Positions 26,395 to 36,200 are shown, counted from the first letter of the stretch. The stretch: 64,000 nucleotides of DNA from Granulicella paludicola (GCF_025685545.1 NZ_JAGSYC010000020.1:1-64000); one strand, 5' to 3'. A program made the numbers and translations. The notes: generated by a model not told the origin, from the letters alone.

Positions 26395-29283
26395 ATGAAG
26401 AAATCTGTTCGCCGCCTGGTACTCAACGCTTTGCTGTCACTCTCTGCCTTCGCCCCCGGCGCTTCTGCGATCGCACAGTCAGCCACTGGCATCGTCAGGG
26501 GCTCAGTCACTGACCCCTCGGGTGCCCTCGTTCCGCAGGCCAGCATCACCATCTTTAACACCAGCGGCTTCTCGCGCAAACTTACCAGTAGTGCCACCGG
26601 TGCCTTCGATATCCCTCGCCTCGTCCCCGGCCGTTACTCGCTCTCCATCACCGCCAAAGGCTTCGGGGCCGCGCAGGTAGACGATGTCGAAGTCTTCGGC
26701 GACAAGGTGACGCCCGAAACCGTCAAGCTCGATATCTCCGTGGAATCCGAAGTCCAGGTCACCGCAGAAAATCCCGGCCTCACCACCAGCCCCGATGACA
26801 ACGCGAATTCCCTAGTCATCAAGGACAAGGACCTCGCCGCTCTCTCTGACGATCCCGACGATCTCCAGAACGAGCTCACGGCTCTCGCCGGTCCGTCCGC
26901 TGGCCCTAGTGGCGCGCAGATATACATCGACGGCTTCACCGGCGGCCAGCTTCCCCCCAAGAGCTCCATCCGGGAAATCCGCATCAACAAAAATCCGTTC
27001 TCCGCACAGTACGACAAGCTCGGTTACGGTCGCATCGAAATCCTCACCAAGCCCGGCACCGACAAGCTCCACGCCTCGTTCATGTTCAACGGCAATGACA
27101 GCGCCTTCAACTCGCTCAACCCGCTCGTCACCAGCGAGCCCGCTTACTACTCCACCTTCCTCAATGCCAGCGCCAGCGGCTCGCTCAACAAATCGTCGTC
27201 ATGGTTCGTCAGCGCCTTCCGTCGCGATAACCAGGCCAACGCCATCGTCGCTGCCACCATCGCCGACGCCCTCAACAACCCCGTCGCCTACAACACCGCC
27301 GTCGCCAATCCGCAGACGCGCCTTGACCTCAGCCCGCGCTTCGATTTCCAGCTCGGCGCAAGCAACACCCTCAGCGTCCGCTACCAGTTCGACCGCGTCT
27401 CCTCCAGCAACAACGGCGTTACCGGCCTCTCGCTGCAGCAGCAGGCCTACAGCACCCTCAACTACGAGAACACCGTCCAGATCAGCGACACGCAGATTCT
27501 CAGCTCGAAGATTGTCAACGATCTCCGCTTTCAGTACACCGCTGACCGCGATACCCAGACCCCCAACAACACCACGCCCACGATCACCGTGCAGGGTGAC
27601 TTCGTCAACGGCGGCAATAACAACGGTCTCGTTCAGGACAACCTCGACAAGTACGAGCTGCAGGACTACGTCACCGCCGCCGAAGGCAAGCACGCTCTCA
27701 ACTTCGGCACCCGTCTTCGCCTCACCCACGAGGTCAACACCACGCGCTCCGGCTTCAACGGCAACTTCATCTACAGCTCCTCCACCGCCGCAGGCTCCAC
27801 CACCACCGCTCTGCAGGCCTACAACCAGGGCAACGGCACTCCCTCCGAATACGACGTCACCGTCGGCACGCCCACCGCTCGCGTTAACCTCTTCGATGCC
27901 GCCCTCTTCTTCCAGGACGACTGGACCGTGCGCCCCAACCTCACCTTCAGCTACGGTGTCCGGTACGAATCGCAGAACCGCATCAGCGATCATGCTGACT
28001 TCGCTCCGCGCTTCGCTCTCTCCTGGGCACCCGCCGCGCGCAACGGCAAGAAGGCCAGCACCGTCTTCCGCGCTGGCTACGGCTGGTTCTACGATCGCTT
28101 CTCACCCACCTACGTCCTCGATGCCATCCACCAGAACGGCGTCAACCAGACCTCCTACGTCCTCAAGAACCCCGGCTTCAACAGCGGTACACCCACCGCC
28201 GCGCAGCTCGCTCTCAGCACCGCGTCGCCCACGCTCTACTCCGTCGACCCGCACTTGCACGCCTCCACCAACATGGAAGCCGCCGTCGGCGTCGATCACT
28301 CCTTCGGCAAGGCCGTCACGCTCTCCGCCACCTACGTCAACTCGCGCGGCATCCATCAGTACAACAGCGACAACACCAACGCCTACCTCGACTACAACAG
28401 CACCACCGACACCGGCATCCGCCCCAACGGCATCAACGAGAACATCTACCAGTTCCAGTCTGGCGGTGTTTATAACCAGAACCAGCTGATGCTCAACTAC
28501 TCTGTCCGTGCCAAGAAGCTCTCACTCTTCGGCTTTTATCAGCTTGGCTTCGCCAAGTCCGACACCTCCGGCGCCAGCTACTTCGGCTCCAATCCCACCA
28601 ACCTCAGTGCTGACTACGGCCGCGCCAGCTTCGATGTTCGCAACCGCTTCCTCATCGGCGGAAACTACATCGCCCCCTTCGGCATCTCGCTCAGTCCGTT
28701 TCTCGTCACCAACTCCGGCTCCCCCTTCAACATCACCATCGGTAACGACCTCAACGGCGACAACCAGTACAACGATCGCCCCTCCTACGCCACGGCCACC
28801 AGCACCGACACTATCGCCACCTCGTACGGCACCTTCAATCTCGACCCCGGCGCCACGGCCAAGCGCATCGCCTACAATCTTGGCACCGCACCCGCTGAGT
28901 TCAGCATGAACCTCCGCGTCGCCAAGACCATCGGCATCGGTCCCCGCGTCGCAGGCGGAGCCGGTGGCACCAACGGCGGTGGTCCTGGCGGCCCCGGCGG
29001 CGGACCTCCGGGAGGCGGTCGTGGTGGCCCCGGCGGAGGTCTCGGCCCCGGCGGCCTTAGTGGCAACAACGGCCCGCCGCGCCTCGATCAGCTCGCCCCC
29101 CGCAAGTACGCCCTCACCTTCTCTGTCATGAGCCGCAACATCTTCAACCACGTCAGCTACGCTGCCCCCAACGCTGTGCTCGACTCTGGCGCCTTCGGCA
29201 AGTACCAGTCCATCGCCGGCGGCTTCTTCGGCTCCGCAGCCTCCAACCGCAGCATCGACCTGCAGGCCTCCTTTAGCTTCTAA
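26395..29283 (+). CDS. TonB-dependent receptor, Oar-like, with a Gly/Pro-rich insert
   Basis: A 962-residue outer-membrane protein: signal peptide (MKKSVRRLVLNALLSLSAFA...), carboxypeptidase-regulatory-like domain (about 35-115), plug and barrel ending in Phe (ASFSF). A glycine- and proline-rich stretch of about 42 residues (about 28950-29085) sits in a late barrel loop. ATG 26395 was chosen because AAGGGA lies upstream and a signal peptide follows; an in-frame start at 26284 would run through the pentamer array. It is divergent from the CpxRA-like operon, which may regulate it. No catabolic enzyme is adjacent, so its ligand is unknown. Confidence 0.85.
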   Translation: MKKSVRRLVLNALLSLSAFAPGASAIAQSATGIVRGSVTDPSGALVPQASITIFNTSGFSRKLTSSATGAFDIPRLVPGRYSLSITAKGFGAAQVDDVEVFGDKVTPETVKLDISVESEVQVTAENPGLTTSPDDNANSLVIKDKDLAALSDDPDDLQNELTALAGPSAGPSGAQIYIDGFTGGQLPPKSSIREIRINKNPFSAQYDKLGYGRIEILTKPGTDKLHASFMFNGNDSAFNSLNPLVTSEPAYYSTFLNASASGSLNKSSSWFVSAFRRDNQANAIVAATIADALNNPVAYNTAVANPQTRLDLSPRFDFQLGASNTLSVRYQFDRVSSSNNGVTGLSLQQQAYSTLNYENTVQISDTQILSSKIVNDLRFQYTADRDTQTPNNTTPTITVQGDFVNGGNNNGLVQDNLDKYELQDYVTAAEGKHALNFGTRLRLTHEVNTTRSGFNGNFIYSSSTAAGSTTTALQAYNQGNGTPSEYDVTVGTPTARVNLFDAALFFQDDWTVRPNLTFSYGVRYESQNRISDHADFAPRFALSWAPAARNGKKASTVFRAGYGWFYDRFSPTYVLDAIHQNGVNQTSYVLKNPGFNSGTPTAAQLALSTASPTLYSVDPHLHASTNMEAAVGVDHSFGKAVTLSATYVNSRGIHQYNSDNTNAYLDYNSTTDTGIRPNGINENIYQFQSGGVYNQNQLMLNYSVRAKKLSLFGFYQLGFAKSDTSGASYFGSNPTNLSADYGRASFDVRNRFLIGGNYIAPFGISLSPFLVTNSGSPFNITIGNDLNGDNQYNDRPSYATATSTDTIATSYGTFNLDPGATAKRIAYNLGTAPAEFSMNLRVAKTIGIGPRVAGGAGGTNGGGPGGPGGGPPGGGRGGPGGGLGPGGLSGNNGPPRLDQLAPRKYALTFSVMSRNIFNHVSYAAPNAVLDSGAFGKYQSIAGGFFGSAASNRSIDLQASFSF

Positions 29284-29291
29284 CGTAAGCC

Positions 29292-29321
29292 GCCCTGCCT
29301 GTCCTCCCCGACAGGCAGGGC
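29292..29321 (+). terminator. Terminator hairpin after the third receptor
   Basis: GCCCTGCCTGTC pairs perfectly with GACAGGCAGGGC around a 6-nt loop, 8 nt after the stop codon. Confidence 0.75.
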
Positions 29322-29349
29322 GTCACCGCACACGCCGCGAGGAACTCCC

Positions 29350-29517
29350 GTGACACCATCCCGCCCCTACCGCCTCATCGTCAAGCCTGTGAACCACCGC
29401 GCCCTCGCCATCATCGCGCTCGCTCACCTCGTCCTCTTTCAGCTCTTCCTCTTCGCCAATACTGACTACGCGATCGCCGAATCCATCCGCGGCTTCTGCC
29501 ATAACGTTTTGCGATAA
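29350..29517 (+). CDS. Possible small single-pass membrane protein (55 aa)
   Basis: A GTG-initiated frame of 55 residues with a basic N-terminus (VTPSRPYRLIVKPVNHRA) followed by one hydrophobic segment (LAIIALAHLVLFQLFLFA). GAGGAA lies a few nt upstream of the GTG. It sits alone between the receptor terminator and the DUF3861-like gene. No family is recognised. Its strongly hydrophobic helix and positive-inside N-terminus favour a real gene, but at this size coding status is uncertain. Confidence 0.45.
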   Translation: MTPSRPYRLIVKPVNHRALAIIALAHLVLFQLFLFANTDYAIAESIRGFCHNVLR

Positions 29518-29584
29518 GTTACGATCACTTCTTTCTCATCCAAAGCCGCGGCCGCATCATCCAATCTCCATCAAGGAGTTGCGC

Positions 29585-29896
29585 ATGTATCGCTACCGCA
29601 TTACCGTTGAAATGCTCTCGCCCGAACCCGCCACGTCGGCACCTCTGAAGTTCGAAACCGAAAATCACGACGACATCATCGCCATCGCGAACCGCATGAA
29701 CGGACGCTTCGATCTCGACGAGGAGTCGGCAAAATCCATGGCCATCGGCATGAAGCTCTTCAGCGAAATCATCCTCAAGAACCGTACCCGCGAACCCTTC
29801 ATCACCATTCGACCCGCCATCGCCGACTTCATCAAGGCCGTCAAAGCCGCCCGCCCCACGGAGCCATCCGAAGCCGAAGAAAGCAGCATCCAATAA
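29585..29896 (+). CDS. DUF3861-like small cytosolic protein
   Basis: A 103-residue soluble protein. The opening MYRYRITVEML, the FETENHDDIIAIANRM segment and the FIKAVK helix near the end match my memory of the DUF3861 family, whose function is unknown. ATG 29585 was chosen because AAGGAG lies 6 nt upstream; the in-frame TTG at 29579 immediately follows that site. The next gene begins 19 nt downstream, so the two may be co-transcribed. Confidence 0.65.
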   Translation: MYRYRITVEMLSPEPATSAPLKFETENHDDIIAIANRMNGRFDLDEESAKSMAIGMKLFSEIILKNRTREPFITIRPAIADFIKAVKAARPTEPSEAEESSIQ

Positions 29897-29914
29897 CGGG
29901 GAGGCTCTTCGCTC

Positions 29915-30298
29915 ATGCGTTCTATCTCGCATCTCCTCGCCGCTGCATTCTTCCTCGTCGGATTCACGGCCCACGCTCAGAAATCCGCTCCGCCGCCTGC
30001 AGCCGTGCCGCCTCCGCAGACACAAACACAGATGCCCGCTAACACCGCTCCCAGCGCGAAAGCAGACGTCGGTCACGGTGCCGGAGATATCGGCAAAGGC
30101 GCTGGTGGAGCCGCAGGCAACGTCGCGAAGGGAACGGGCAAAGGTGCCGTCGACCTCGTCACACTCCACCCCGTCAACGCGGTCGGCAACGTCGGCAAAG
30201 GCGTAGGCGTCGGAGCCAAAGACGCAGGCGTAGGCGCAGCCAAAGGCACCGGCAAAATCCTCAAGGGCACCGGCAAAGGCATCAAGCACATCTTTTGA
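29915..30298 (+). CDS. Exported Gly/Lys-rich repetitive protein
   Basis: A 127-residue protein with signal peptide MRSISHLLAAAFFLVGFTAH and a Pro-rich segment. Irregular repeats of the type GKGAGGAAGNVAKGTGKGAV follow through to the C-terminus (KGIKHIF). GGGGAGG lies about 11 nt before the ATG. The Gly/Lys/Ala repeats resemble glycine-zipper or surface low-complexity proteins. No function can be assigned. Its stop lies 6 nt from the end of the convergent VOC gene. Confidence 0.6.
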   Translation: MRSISHLLAAAFFLVGFTAHAQKSAPPPAAVPPPQTQTQMPANTAPSAKADVGHGAGDIGKGAGGAAGNVAKGTGKGAVDLVTLHPVNAVGNVGKGVGVGAKDAGVGAAKGTGKILKGTGKGIKHIF

Positions 30299-30304
30299 TT
30301 CTGC

Positions 30305-31219
30305 CTACTTCGTCGGCGCCTCTGCCGTTGGCACTGAGCAGCAAGACTTCATCACCGGCTGAAACTCCATCAACTCCACTCGAGTTCCATCCGGATCGTA
30401 AAAGTTCGCCTGCCACTTCCCGTCCTTGCCCATCTGCGGGCCATCATGCCGAGGGCTCAGCCGGTCCTCCCGATAGAGCGTCGTCACCGCTGCCTCCATA
30501 TTTGGCACGCCCAGCGAGAAGTGGTTCATCACGCCCAACGACCGCGCATCCACCTTGTCCACCGGCGTGTCCGATCCCTCGCCCACCATCATGTACTCCA
30601 CCCAGTCGTGCCCATCCGGAACCTGCAAGGAGATCCAGTCCACCTTGTCCGGCTGCGACCCGCCATACCAGTACGGACGGAACCCTAGCACCTCGCGATA
30701 GAACCTGTCCTCCGCCGCCTTGCTCTTCACCATGTAGCCAACATGGATGATCCGCGAACTGATCGGGGTCGTCGTCACCGCGCTCTGCCCACCCTGCACA
30801 AACTCCACGCGATTGCCTTCGGGGTCGTTCACTGCAAACCACCGGCTGCCATCGCTGGCTCGCTTCACCTCGCTGGCCCCGGCAAAACCATGCGCGCCCA
30901 GATACTTCCGCAGTGCCTCGGCATCTGCCGTGCTGAACGCCACACAGCTCTGCCGACTCAGGCCCTGCTCCTTCGGCAGCGGCAGCATCTCCACAAACTG
31001 TGTCGGGCTGAACGCATAGCGCACACCTTGCGCATCAAGGGGATCGGCGCTCCGGCTCGCTCCCAGCACATGCGCATAAAAGTGCTCACTCGCCGCCGCA
31101 TCGCTTGCATACACGCACATGTGCGAAATGCCGGTAATTGCCGGGCGCTGTTGCGCGCCAGCACGCATTCCAATCCCAGCTACTGCAAAGCCGAACGCAA
31201 GCCGAATCCATGTCTTCAT
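30305..31219 (-). CDS. Exported protein with two VOC (glyoxalase/bleomycin-resistance-like) domains
   Basis: The 304-residue protein has a signal peptide (MKTWIRLAFGFAVAGIG...) and two vicinal-oxygen-chelate modules. The first begins ITGISHMCVYASD and the second RIIHVGYMVKSK; the second contains FYREVLGFRPYW and ends with FYDPDGTRVELMEF. VOC pairs form a metal site that opens toward small substrates, but the reaction cannot be told from sequence. ATG 31219 was chosen because GAGGAG lies upstream and a signal peptide follows, although the frame is open to 31285. Confidence 0.8.
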   Translation of the reverse strand: MKTWIRLAFGFAVAGIGMRAGAQQRPAITGISHMCVYASDAAASEHFYAHVLGASRSADPLDAQGVRYAFSPTQFVEMLPLPKEQGLSRQSCVAFSTADAEALRKYLGAHGFAGASEVKRASDGSRWFAVNDPEGNRVEFVQGGQSAVTTTPISSRIIHVGYMVKSKAAEDRFYREVLGFRPYWYGGSQPDKVDWISLQVPDGHDWVEYMMVGEGSDTPVDKVDARSLGVMNHFSLGVPNMEAAVTTLYREDRLSPRHDGPQMGKDGKWQANFYDPDGTRVELMEFQPVMKSCCSVPTAEAPTK

Positions 31220-31320
31220 GGGAGAACTCCTCTTCGCGCCACCGTGGCAACGCATTTTCACTCGCGAAAACACTAGCATGGTCAACCGTTCGAAGTCCCC
31301 AACGCAAGCCGCTCAAACGT

Positions 31321-31326
31321 TACAAT
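31321..31326 (+). promoter_or_regulatory. -10 box 6 nt before the sugar-kinase start codon
   Basis: TACAAT is followed by six bases and the ATG at 31333, with no ribosome-binding sequence. This fits a leaderless transcript. Confidence 0.45.
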
Positions 31327-31332
31327 GAATTA

Positions 31333-32298
31333 ATGCAGCAACACCCCGCGCAAGTCGACCTCGTCGGCGTCGGCCTCAATGCAACCGATACGGTGATCCC
31401 TCTCACCGAGTTTCCCGCCTGCGGTTCCAAGGTCGCCTACACCTCAGAGAGCGTCATGCCCGGAGGACAGGTCGCCTCGACCGTCGTCGCCTGCCAGATC
31501 TGGGGCCTGCGGACGCGCTATGTGGGAAAGCTAGGTGACGATGAAGCCGGTCGCCTGCACCGCTCCGAGTTCGACCGCCTCGGCGTCGACGCACGCATAG
31601 TCGAAGCTCCCGGCGCAGCCTCTGCGAAGTCCCTCATCCTCGTTAACTGGGACGGCGAGCGCACCGTGCTCAACCGCAAAGATCCGCTCATCGCGTTGCG
31701 TCCCGAGGAGCTCGATCGGAGCTGGATCACTTCTGCTCGCGCTCTGCACGTCGATGGTTATGACACAGCCGCGGCGACGACTGCTGCGCGTTGGGCGCGT
31801 GAAGCGAATATTCCTGTCATCGCCGACCTTGATGAGATCTACGATGGCGTCGAAGAGCTGCTCTCGAACATCGATTATTTGATCGTCAGCAAAGACTTTC
31901 CTGGACGCTTGATGGGCGACAACGATCCTGAGCGCGCGCTGCGCAATATGCAGACACGTTATGGAGCTCGTCTCACGGCGACTACGCTTGGTCCTGATGG
32001 TGTTCTTGCGTGGGATGGGAAGAAGCTGCATCATCGGCCCGCTTACTGTGTTCCTGTCGTCGATACGACTGGCGCTGGCGATATCTTCCACGCGGGCTTT
32101 ATTTACGCGCTTCTGCAGGACTGGCCGCTTGGCCGCCAGCTGGATTTCTCCTGCGCGGCGGCTGCGATGAACTGCACAGCGCAGGGAGCGCGGGGAAGCA
32201 TTCAGGCGGTTGCGGCTATCGAAGCTCTAATGGCCTCAACTCCCCGGTACGAACCCACCCCCCCCCTCCCCCCCATACTTTTGCACTCAAAGTCTTGA
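31333..32298 (+). CDS. PfkB-family carbohydrate kinase
   Basis: The 321-residue cytosolic kinase phosphorylates a sugar or nucleoside with ATP. The N-terminal VDLVGVGLNATD, the GG motif MPGGQVASTVVA and the C-terminal signature DTTGAGDIFHAGF with the catalytic Asp place it in the ribokinase/PfkB family. The substrate is not identifiable. The last dozen residues (TPPLPPILLHSKS) are unlike the family and are encoded by the left end of the dispersed element at 32264-32490, so the original stop may have lain further upstream. ATG 31333 is preceded by a -10 box rather than a ribosome site. Confidence 0.87.
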   Translation: MQQHPAQVDLVGVGLNATDTVIPLTEFPACGSKVAYTSESVMPGGQVASTVVACQIWGLRTRYVGKLGDDEAGRLHRSEFDRLGVDARIVEAPGAASAKSLILVNWDGERTVLNRKDPLIALRPEELDRSWITSARALHVDGYDTAAATTAARWAREANIPVIADLDEIYDGVEELLSNIDYLIVSKDFPGRLMGDNDPERALRNMQTRYGARLTATTLGPDGVLAWDGKKLHHRPAYCVPVVDTTGAGDIFHAGFIYALLQDWPLGRQLDFSCAAAAMNCTAQGARGSIQAVAAIEALMASTPRYEPTPPLPPILLHSKS

Positions 32299-32490
32299 TC
32301 CGAAGCGGGTTAGGTCTGGATTCAGAGGTTCGGAAGTCTTCCTAAAGGAGAAACCGGCTGCCGGACGCATTGAAGCTCCAACAGCCGGTTTCTATTTCTC
32401 TCTCTATTTCTATTATAGCGGGTTGAATGGAGTGAACATGCAACTCTATTCTGTTTAGAATGAATATGTTGCAGGATAAAGGGCTTGACA
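32264..32490. repeat. Dispersed intergenic element, copy 1 (about 230 bp)
   Basis: The element aligns with 54493-54730. Its left block (32264-32340) matches at a constant offset of 22229 and its right block (32351-32490) at 22240, or 22241 just 3' of the stem. In the last 90 positions I count 64 identities. It opens with a C-rich tract and CCCATACTT, contains a stem AAACCGGCTG/CAGCCGGTTT (32351-32360 with 32382-32391), and ends GGGCTTGACA. It sits between a plus-strand kinase gene and a minus-strand NIPSNAP gene, which suggests a bidirectional terminator or small-RNA-like element. Confidence 0.8.
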
Positions 32491-32508
32491 AGCCCGGACC
32501 CTCAGCTG

Positions 32509-32931
32509 CTAGATGGCTGTCGAAAAGTCCGTCAGCGTCATGAATGTCGATTCGTGCAGCTTCACGAACGGCCCATCCTTTTCGCTCTCCGTCTTGATAG
32601 CCACCCACTCCGGATCAGACGAAAAAGCTTTCCAGCTGGCGTCCGCCGCGGCCCGGCTCTTGTGGCGCATAAGGTAGATCAGCGTTCGCCCTGCCAGGGG
32701 TTCATCGGTGGGGACCCAGTACGCGACCGGATGCATGCCGTGCCGCACAAAGATCTCTCGTTCCTTGCCGCGGAACCGCGCCAGGATCAGCGGCTGCTTC
32801 CCTTCGTTCAGGTGGTAGGTGCGGAGTTCATAGACGGTCTCCGGACCTACGCCTTCCTGGGCAGAAGCCCCCAGCGTGCCCATTGCTAAAGCCATTGCAG
32901 CAGCTCCTTTTAGTGCATCTCTACGATCCAT
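32509..32931 (-). CDS. NIPSNAP-family protein with probable Tat signal
   Basis: A 140-residue protein whose mature part (VYELRTYHLNEGKQPLIL ... GMHPVAYWVP ... IYLMRHKSRAAAD) is a NIPSNAP/dimeric ferredoxin-like domain. Members bind small molecules or act as uncharacterised oxidoreductase partners. The N-terminus MDRRDALKGAAAMALAMGTL has a twin Arg followed by a hydrophobic stretch and ASA, so Tat export is likely. It is transcribed alone, convergent with the PfkB gene. Confidence 0.8.
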   Translation of the reverse strand: MDRRDALKGAAAMALAMGTLGASAQEGVGPETVYELRTYHLNEGKQPLILARFRGKEREIFVRHGMHPVAYWVPTDEPLAGRTLIYLMRHKSRAAADASWKAFSSDPEWVAIKTESEKDGPFVKLHESTFMTLTDFSTAI

Positions 32932-33280
32932 GCCTCACGCTCCTCACATCCAGATACTTCCGTTTGCAAACGCGACCATGCTATCAAGACGCTCGGGCCA
33001 ATGGACGGCATTCTTCGCGCCGCGACAGGATTAGCTCGTATCCAGCCATAGTCTGTTGCGACGTATGTCGCGTTACGCACCTCTATGGCGTGACGTAGAG
33101 CCAACGCAGGGGCGTCGTTGGAATGACGCATACACGTGTAATTTTCATGAATTTTTATTTGGCACGATACGTGCTTCGTCCTGTTCATTCACGTTAGTTC
33201 TCTTAATGGATAGCGAATAGCAACCTCGTTGACTATCCCTTCCATCGAGACGCGACCGAATCACGAGGAGCTTTTCACGT
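32932..33280. other. 349-nt divergent intergenic region
   Basis: It holds the promoters of the NIPSNAP gene (minus) and the fourth receptor (plus). Apart from the sigma-54-like site at 33159-33175 and a short hairpin (GCGAC-GTAT-GTCGC near 33057-33070), nothing was recognised. Confidence 0.4.
33159..33175 (+). promoter_or_regulatory. Candidate sigma-54 (-24/-12) promoter
   Basis: TTGGCACGATACGTGCT matches the consensus YTGGCACGRNNNTTGCW at all fixed positions but one (GTGC for TTGC). GG and GC are exactly 10 nt apart. It lies about 105 nt upstream of the receptor gene at 33281. Confidence 0.55.
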
Positions 33281-36200
33281 ATGTTGTCTTTCCGTCGAAG
33301 TGCCATGACGATCCTTGCCATTCTGGCCATCTCTGCAAGTGCTGCCTTTGCGCAGGCAAACATCAGTGGCAGCCTGCACGGCACCATTGTTGACTCCACG
33401 GGAGCGGCGCTGCCCAACAGCACGGCCACCCTCACGTCCGTAGATACGGGCGTTGCTTACAAGGGCGCCGTCAATGCGCAGGGCGAGTATCTCTTCTCCG
33501 CTGTGGCGCCCGGCAAGTATGTTCTCGTGGTCGATGCACCTGGCTTCTCCGAGGCCAAGTTCAGCAACGTCGTGGTCGATCTGAACCAGGCTGAAGTCCT
33601 GCCGGTCAAGATGGCTGTAGGCGATGCCGGCACTGCGATTGAAGTCTCCACAGAGAGCGAAAGCGTGGTCACCACCAACACCAGCGTCACGGGTGTGTTT
33701 ACGGCGAAGGAGATCACGACCCTCCCGTTGAACGGTCGCGACTACCAGAACCTTCTCTATCTTTCGCCCGGTGTGACGCGCGCTGCAGGTGGCGAAGGTC
33801 AGGGTTCGGGCGTTGTTGCTGCCGGTACGCGTGCCACCAACAACAACTATCTGATCGACGGTGCGGACAATAATGATCCGGTCGTTCCGTCCGGCGCAGC
33901 CGGCGGCGCCAGCGGTGAGATCGGTCCCGTGCCGCTCGACGAGGTCGCGGAGTTCACGGTCATCGCGACCAACGGCTCGGCTGAGTTCGGTCGTTCTTCC
34001 GGCGCGGTCATCAACGTCGTCACCAAGGGCGGTACCAACAAGATCCACGGCACGCTCTTCGAGTTCATCCGTAACCCCAAGTTCAATACCCGCCAGTGGT
34101 TCGATCCGCTCGGCTTCAAGAGCGCGTTCAAGCAGAACGACTTTGGTGGACGCTTCGGCATTCCGCTCATCAAGGACAAGCTGTTCATGGCCGGTGCCTA
34201 TGAAGGCTACCGCCAGCGTGCGGGTGGTTCGACCACCGAGTTCATTCCGTCGGCTGAGTTGATTAACACCATTACCAATCCCACCTTCAGGCAGTACCTC
34301 ACTGGCTTCTTCGGTTCCGTTTCCAACGGCGGCACACCGATCACGGCGGCCAACTACTCGCAGTCCGGCATCGGCTCGCTCAGCCAGGGTCGCAAGTACA
34401 CGAACAACCTGGATGGCGACACAGGCTTTGTGCGCTTCGACTACGTCTGGTCGCAGCGTCACCAGAGCTTCGTGACGGGCAGCATCCTGGACGGCAACTA
34501 CGGCGGTGCGAACTCCGCAACGGTTCCGTACTCCGGATACGGCGAAACGCTTCGTCCGTATCACTTCGTCGGCGGCGATAACTTCGCTTTCTCGCCGAAC
34601 CTTTTGAACACCTTCCGTCTTGCAGTCCAGCGGACGGCCTACCAGTTTCCGGGCGAGCATGCCTCGGCAGCCATCCTCGCGGCCGGTACGGCGCGTACCG
34701 CCGGACCTTACGCTGGTCTTGCCTATCTGGACAACATCGGCAGTGCAAATGGCGTTCCCACGGTCAGCGACACGGCGGGCATCTTCAGCGCGGCTGGCAC
34801 GCCCTCCAACTTCCCGCAGGGACGTGCTACCAACGTCAGCGCTCTCTCGGATTCGTTCACGATCGAGAAGGGCAAGCACGAGATCAAGTTCGGCGGCGAG
34901 CTGACCTACATTCAGGAGAACGGCATCTTCTCGAACGCTATCCGTCCGTCGGTCTCGATTCTGGACAGCGGTGGCACGGGCTTCGCGGCCTTCGACGCGG
35001 GTACTCTCAACACCCAGTCGCAGTACTTCTATCTGAATCCGGCTGGCACCTCCAACCGCGGTTTCCGTCAGCTTGAGCAGGGCTACTTCGTGCAGGACAG
35101 CTGGCACGCTACCGCTCGTCTTACGCTAGAGGCGGGTCTTCGTTATGACCTGTATCCTGCGTTCAGCGAGATCCATAACTATCTTGGCAACGCATTCCTG
35201 CTGGATTCGAACAACAACCCACAGTGGTGCACCTCGCTGCCAGTCGGTTCTGCTGCCATGTCCAACGTGGTGCTGTTGAACCCAGCGGCCTACGGACATA
35301 AGGCGATCTGCAACGATAAGAACAACGTGGCTCCTCGCGTTGGCTTCTCCTACGATGTCACGGGCAAGGGCAAGACCGTTCTCCGCGGTGGATGGGGTTT
35401 CTTCTACGACCGCATCTTCGATAACGTCTTCGGCAACAGCCGCTTCAATGCTCCTGCCGTGGCTCCTATTATTCTCAACACAGGCGCGTTCGATGGGACC
35501 CAGGCTATCGGCGCGATCAACCCGACGCAGGTGTACACCGGCACGATCCTCGATCCGCACCTTCGCACCCCGTACACGCAGCACTTCAACCTGACGGTCT
35601 CGCAGGAGCTGGATAAGGCTACCTCGTTGACGGTCGCGTACGTCGGCTCCATCGGTACCAAGCTGTTTGCCACGGAAAACCCGAACTACGGTTCGAGCTT
35701 CCCGGATGCCTTCCGTCCGACCAACGGCCCGAATGTGGCTGCTGGAGTAGGCGGAGCCTTCAGCCCACGCTCAGCGAACGATATCGCAGCCGGAATCATC
35801 CGTCCGCCGTTCGGCAACCTCAGCCTGCGTACGTCGAATGCCAGCTCGAACTTCCATTCGTTGGAGGTCACGCTCAAGCGCCGCACCCAGTTCGGTCTGT
35901 CCGGGCAGGTGGCTTACACCTACGCTCACAGCATGGACAATATCTCGGACGAGATCGCGGGCGGCACCGACTCTCCCAGCCCGCAGTCGACGGTCGATAA
36001 CCTGCTTGCTCCTTACCTTGCTCCGGGTTCGCCGTGCCCCACGACGCAGGTCTCGGCGGCCACTCTGACTGCAGCGACGATCACCTCGGCGGCTACTTAC
36101 CTGGGTGCTACGCAGTGTGCCAGTGGCAACACTGCTCTCACCGCGAACACCGCTCCGAACTACTTCATCGCCAACTACGTGAAGTTCCGTCCCATTGGAT

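Noticed and set aside
32150-32340. Frameshift or degradation at the kinase 3' end
   Set aside because: The catalytic DTTGAGD region and the core fold are intact. The odd C-rich tail is explained by the repeat element rather than by a broken gene.
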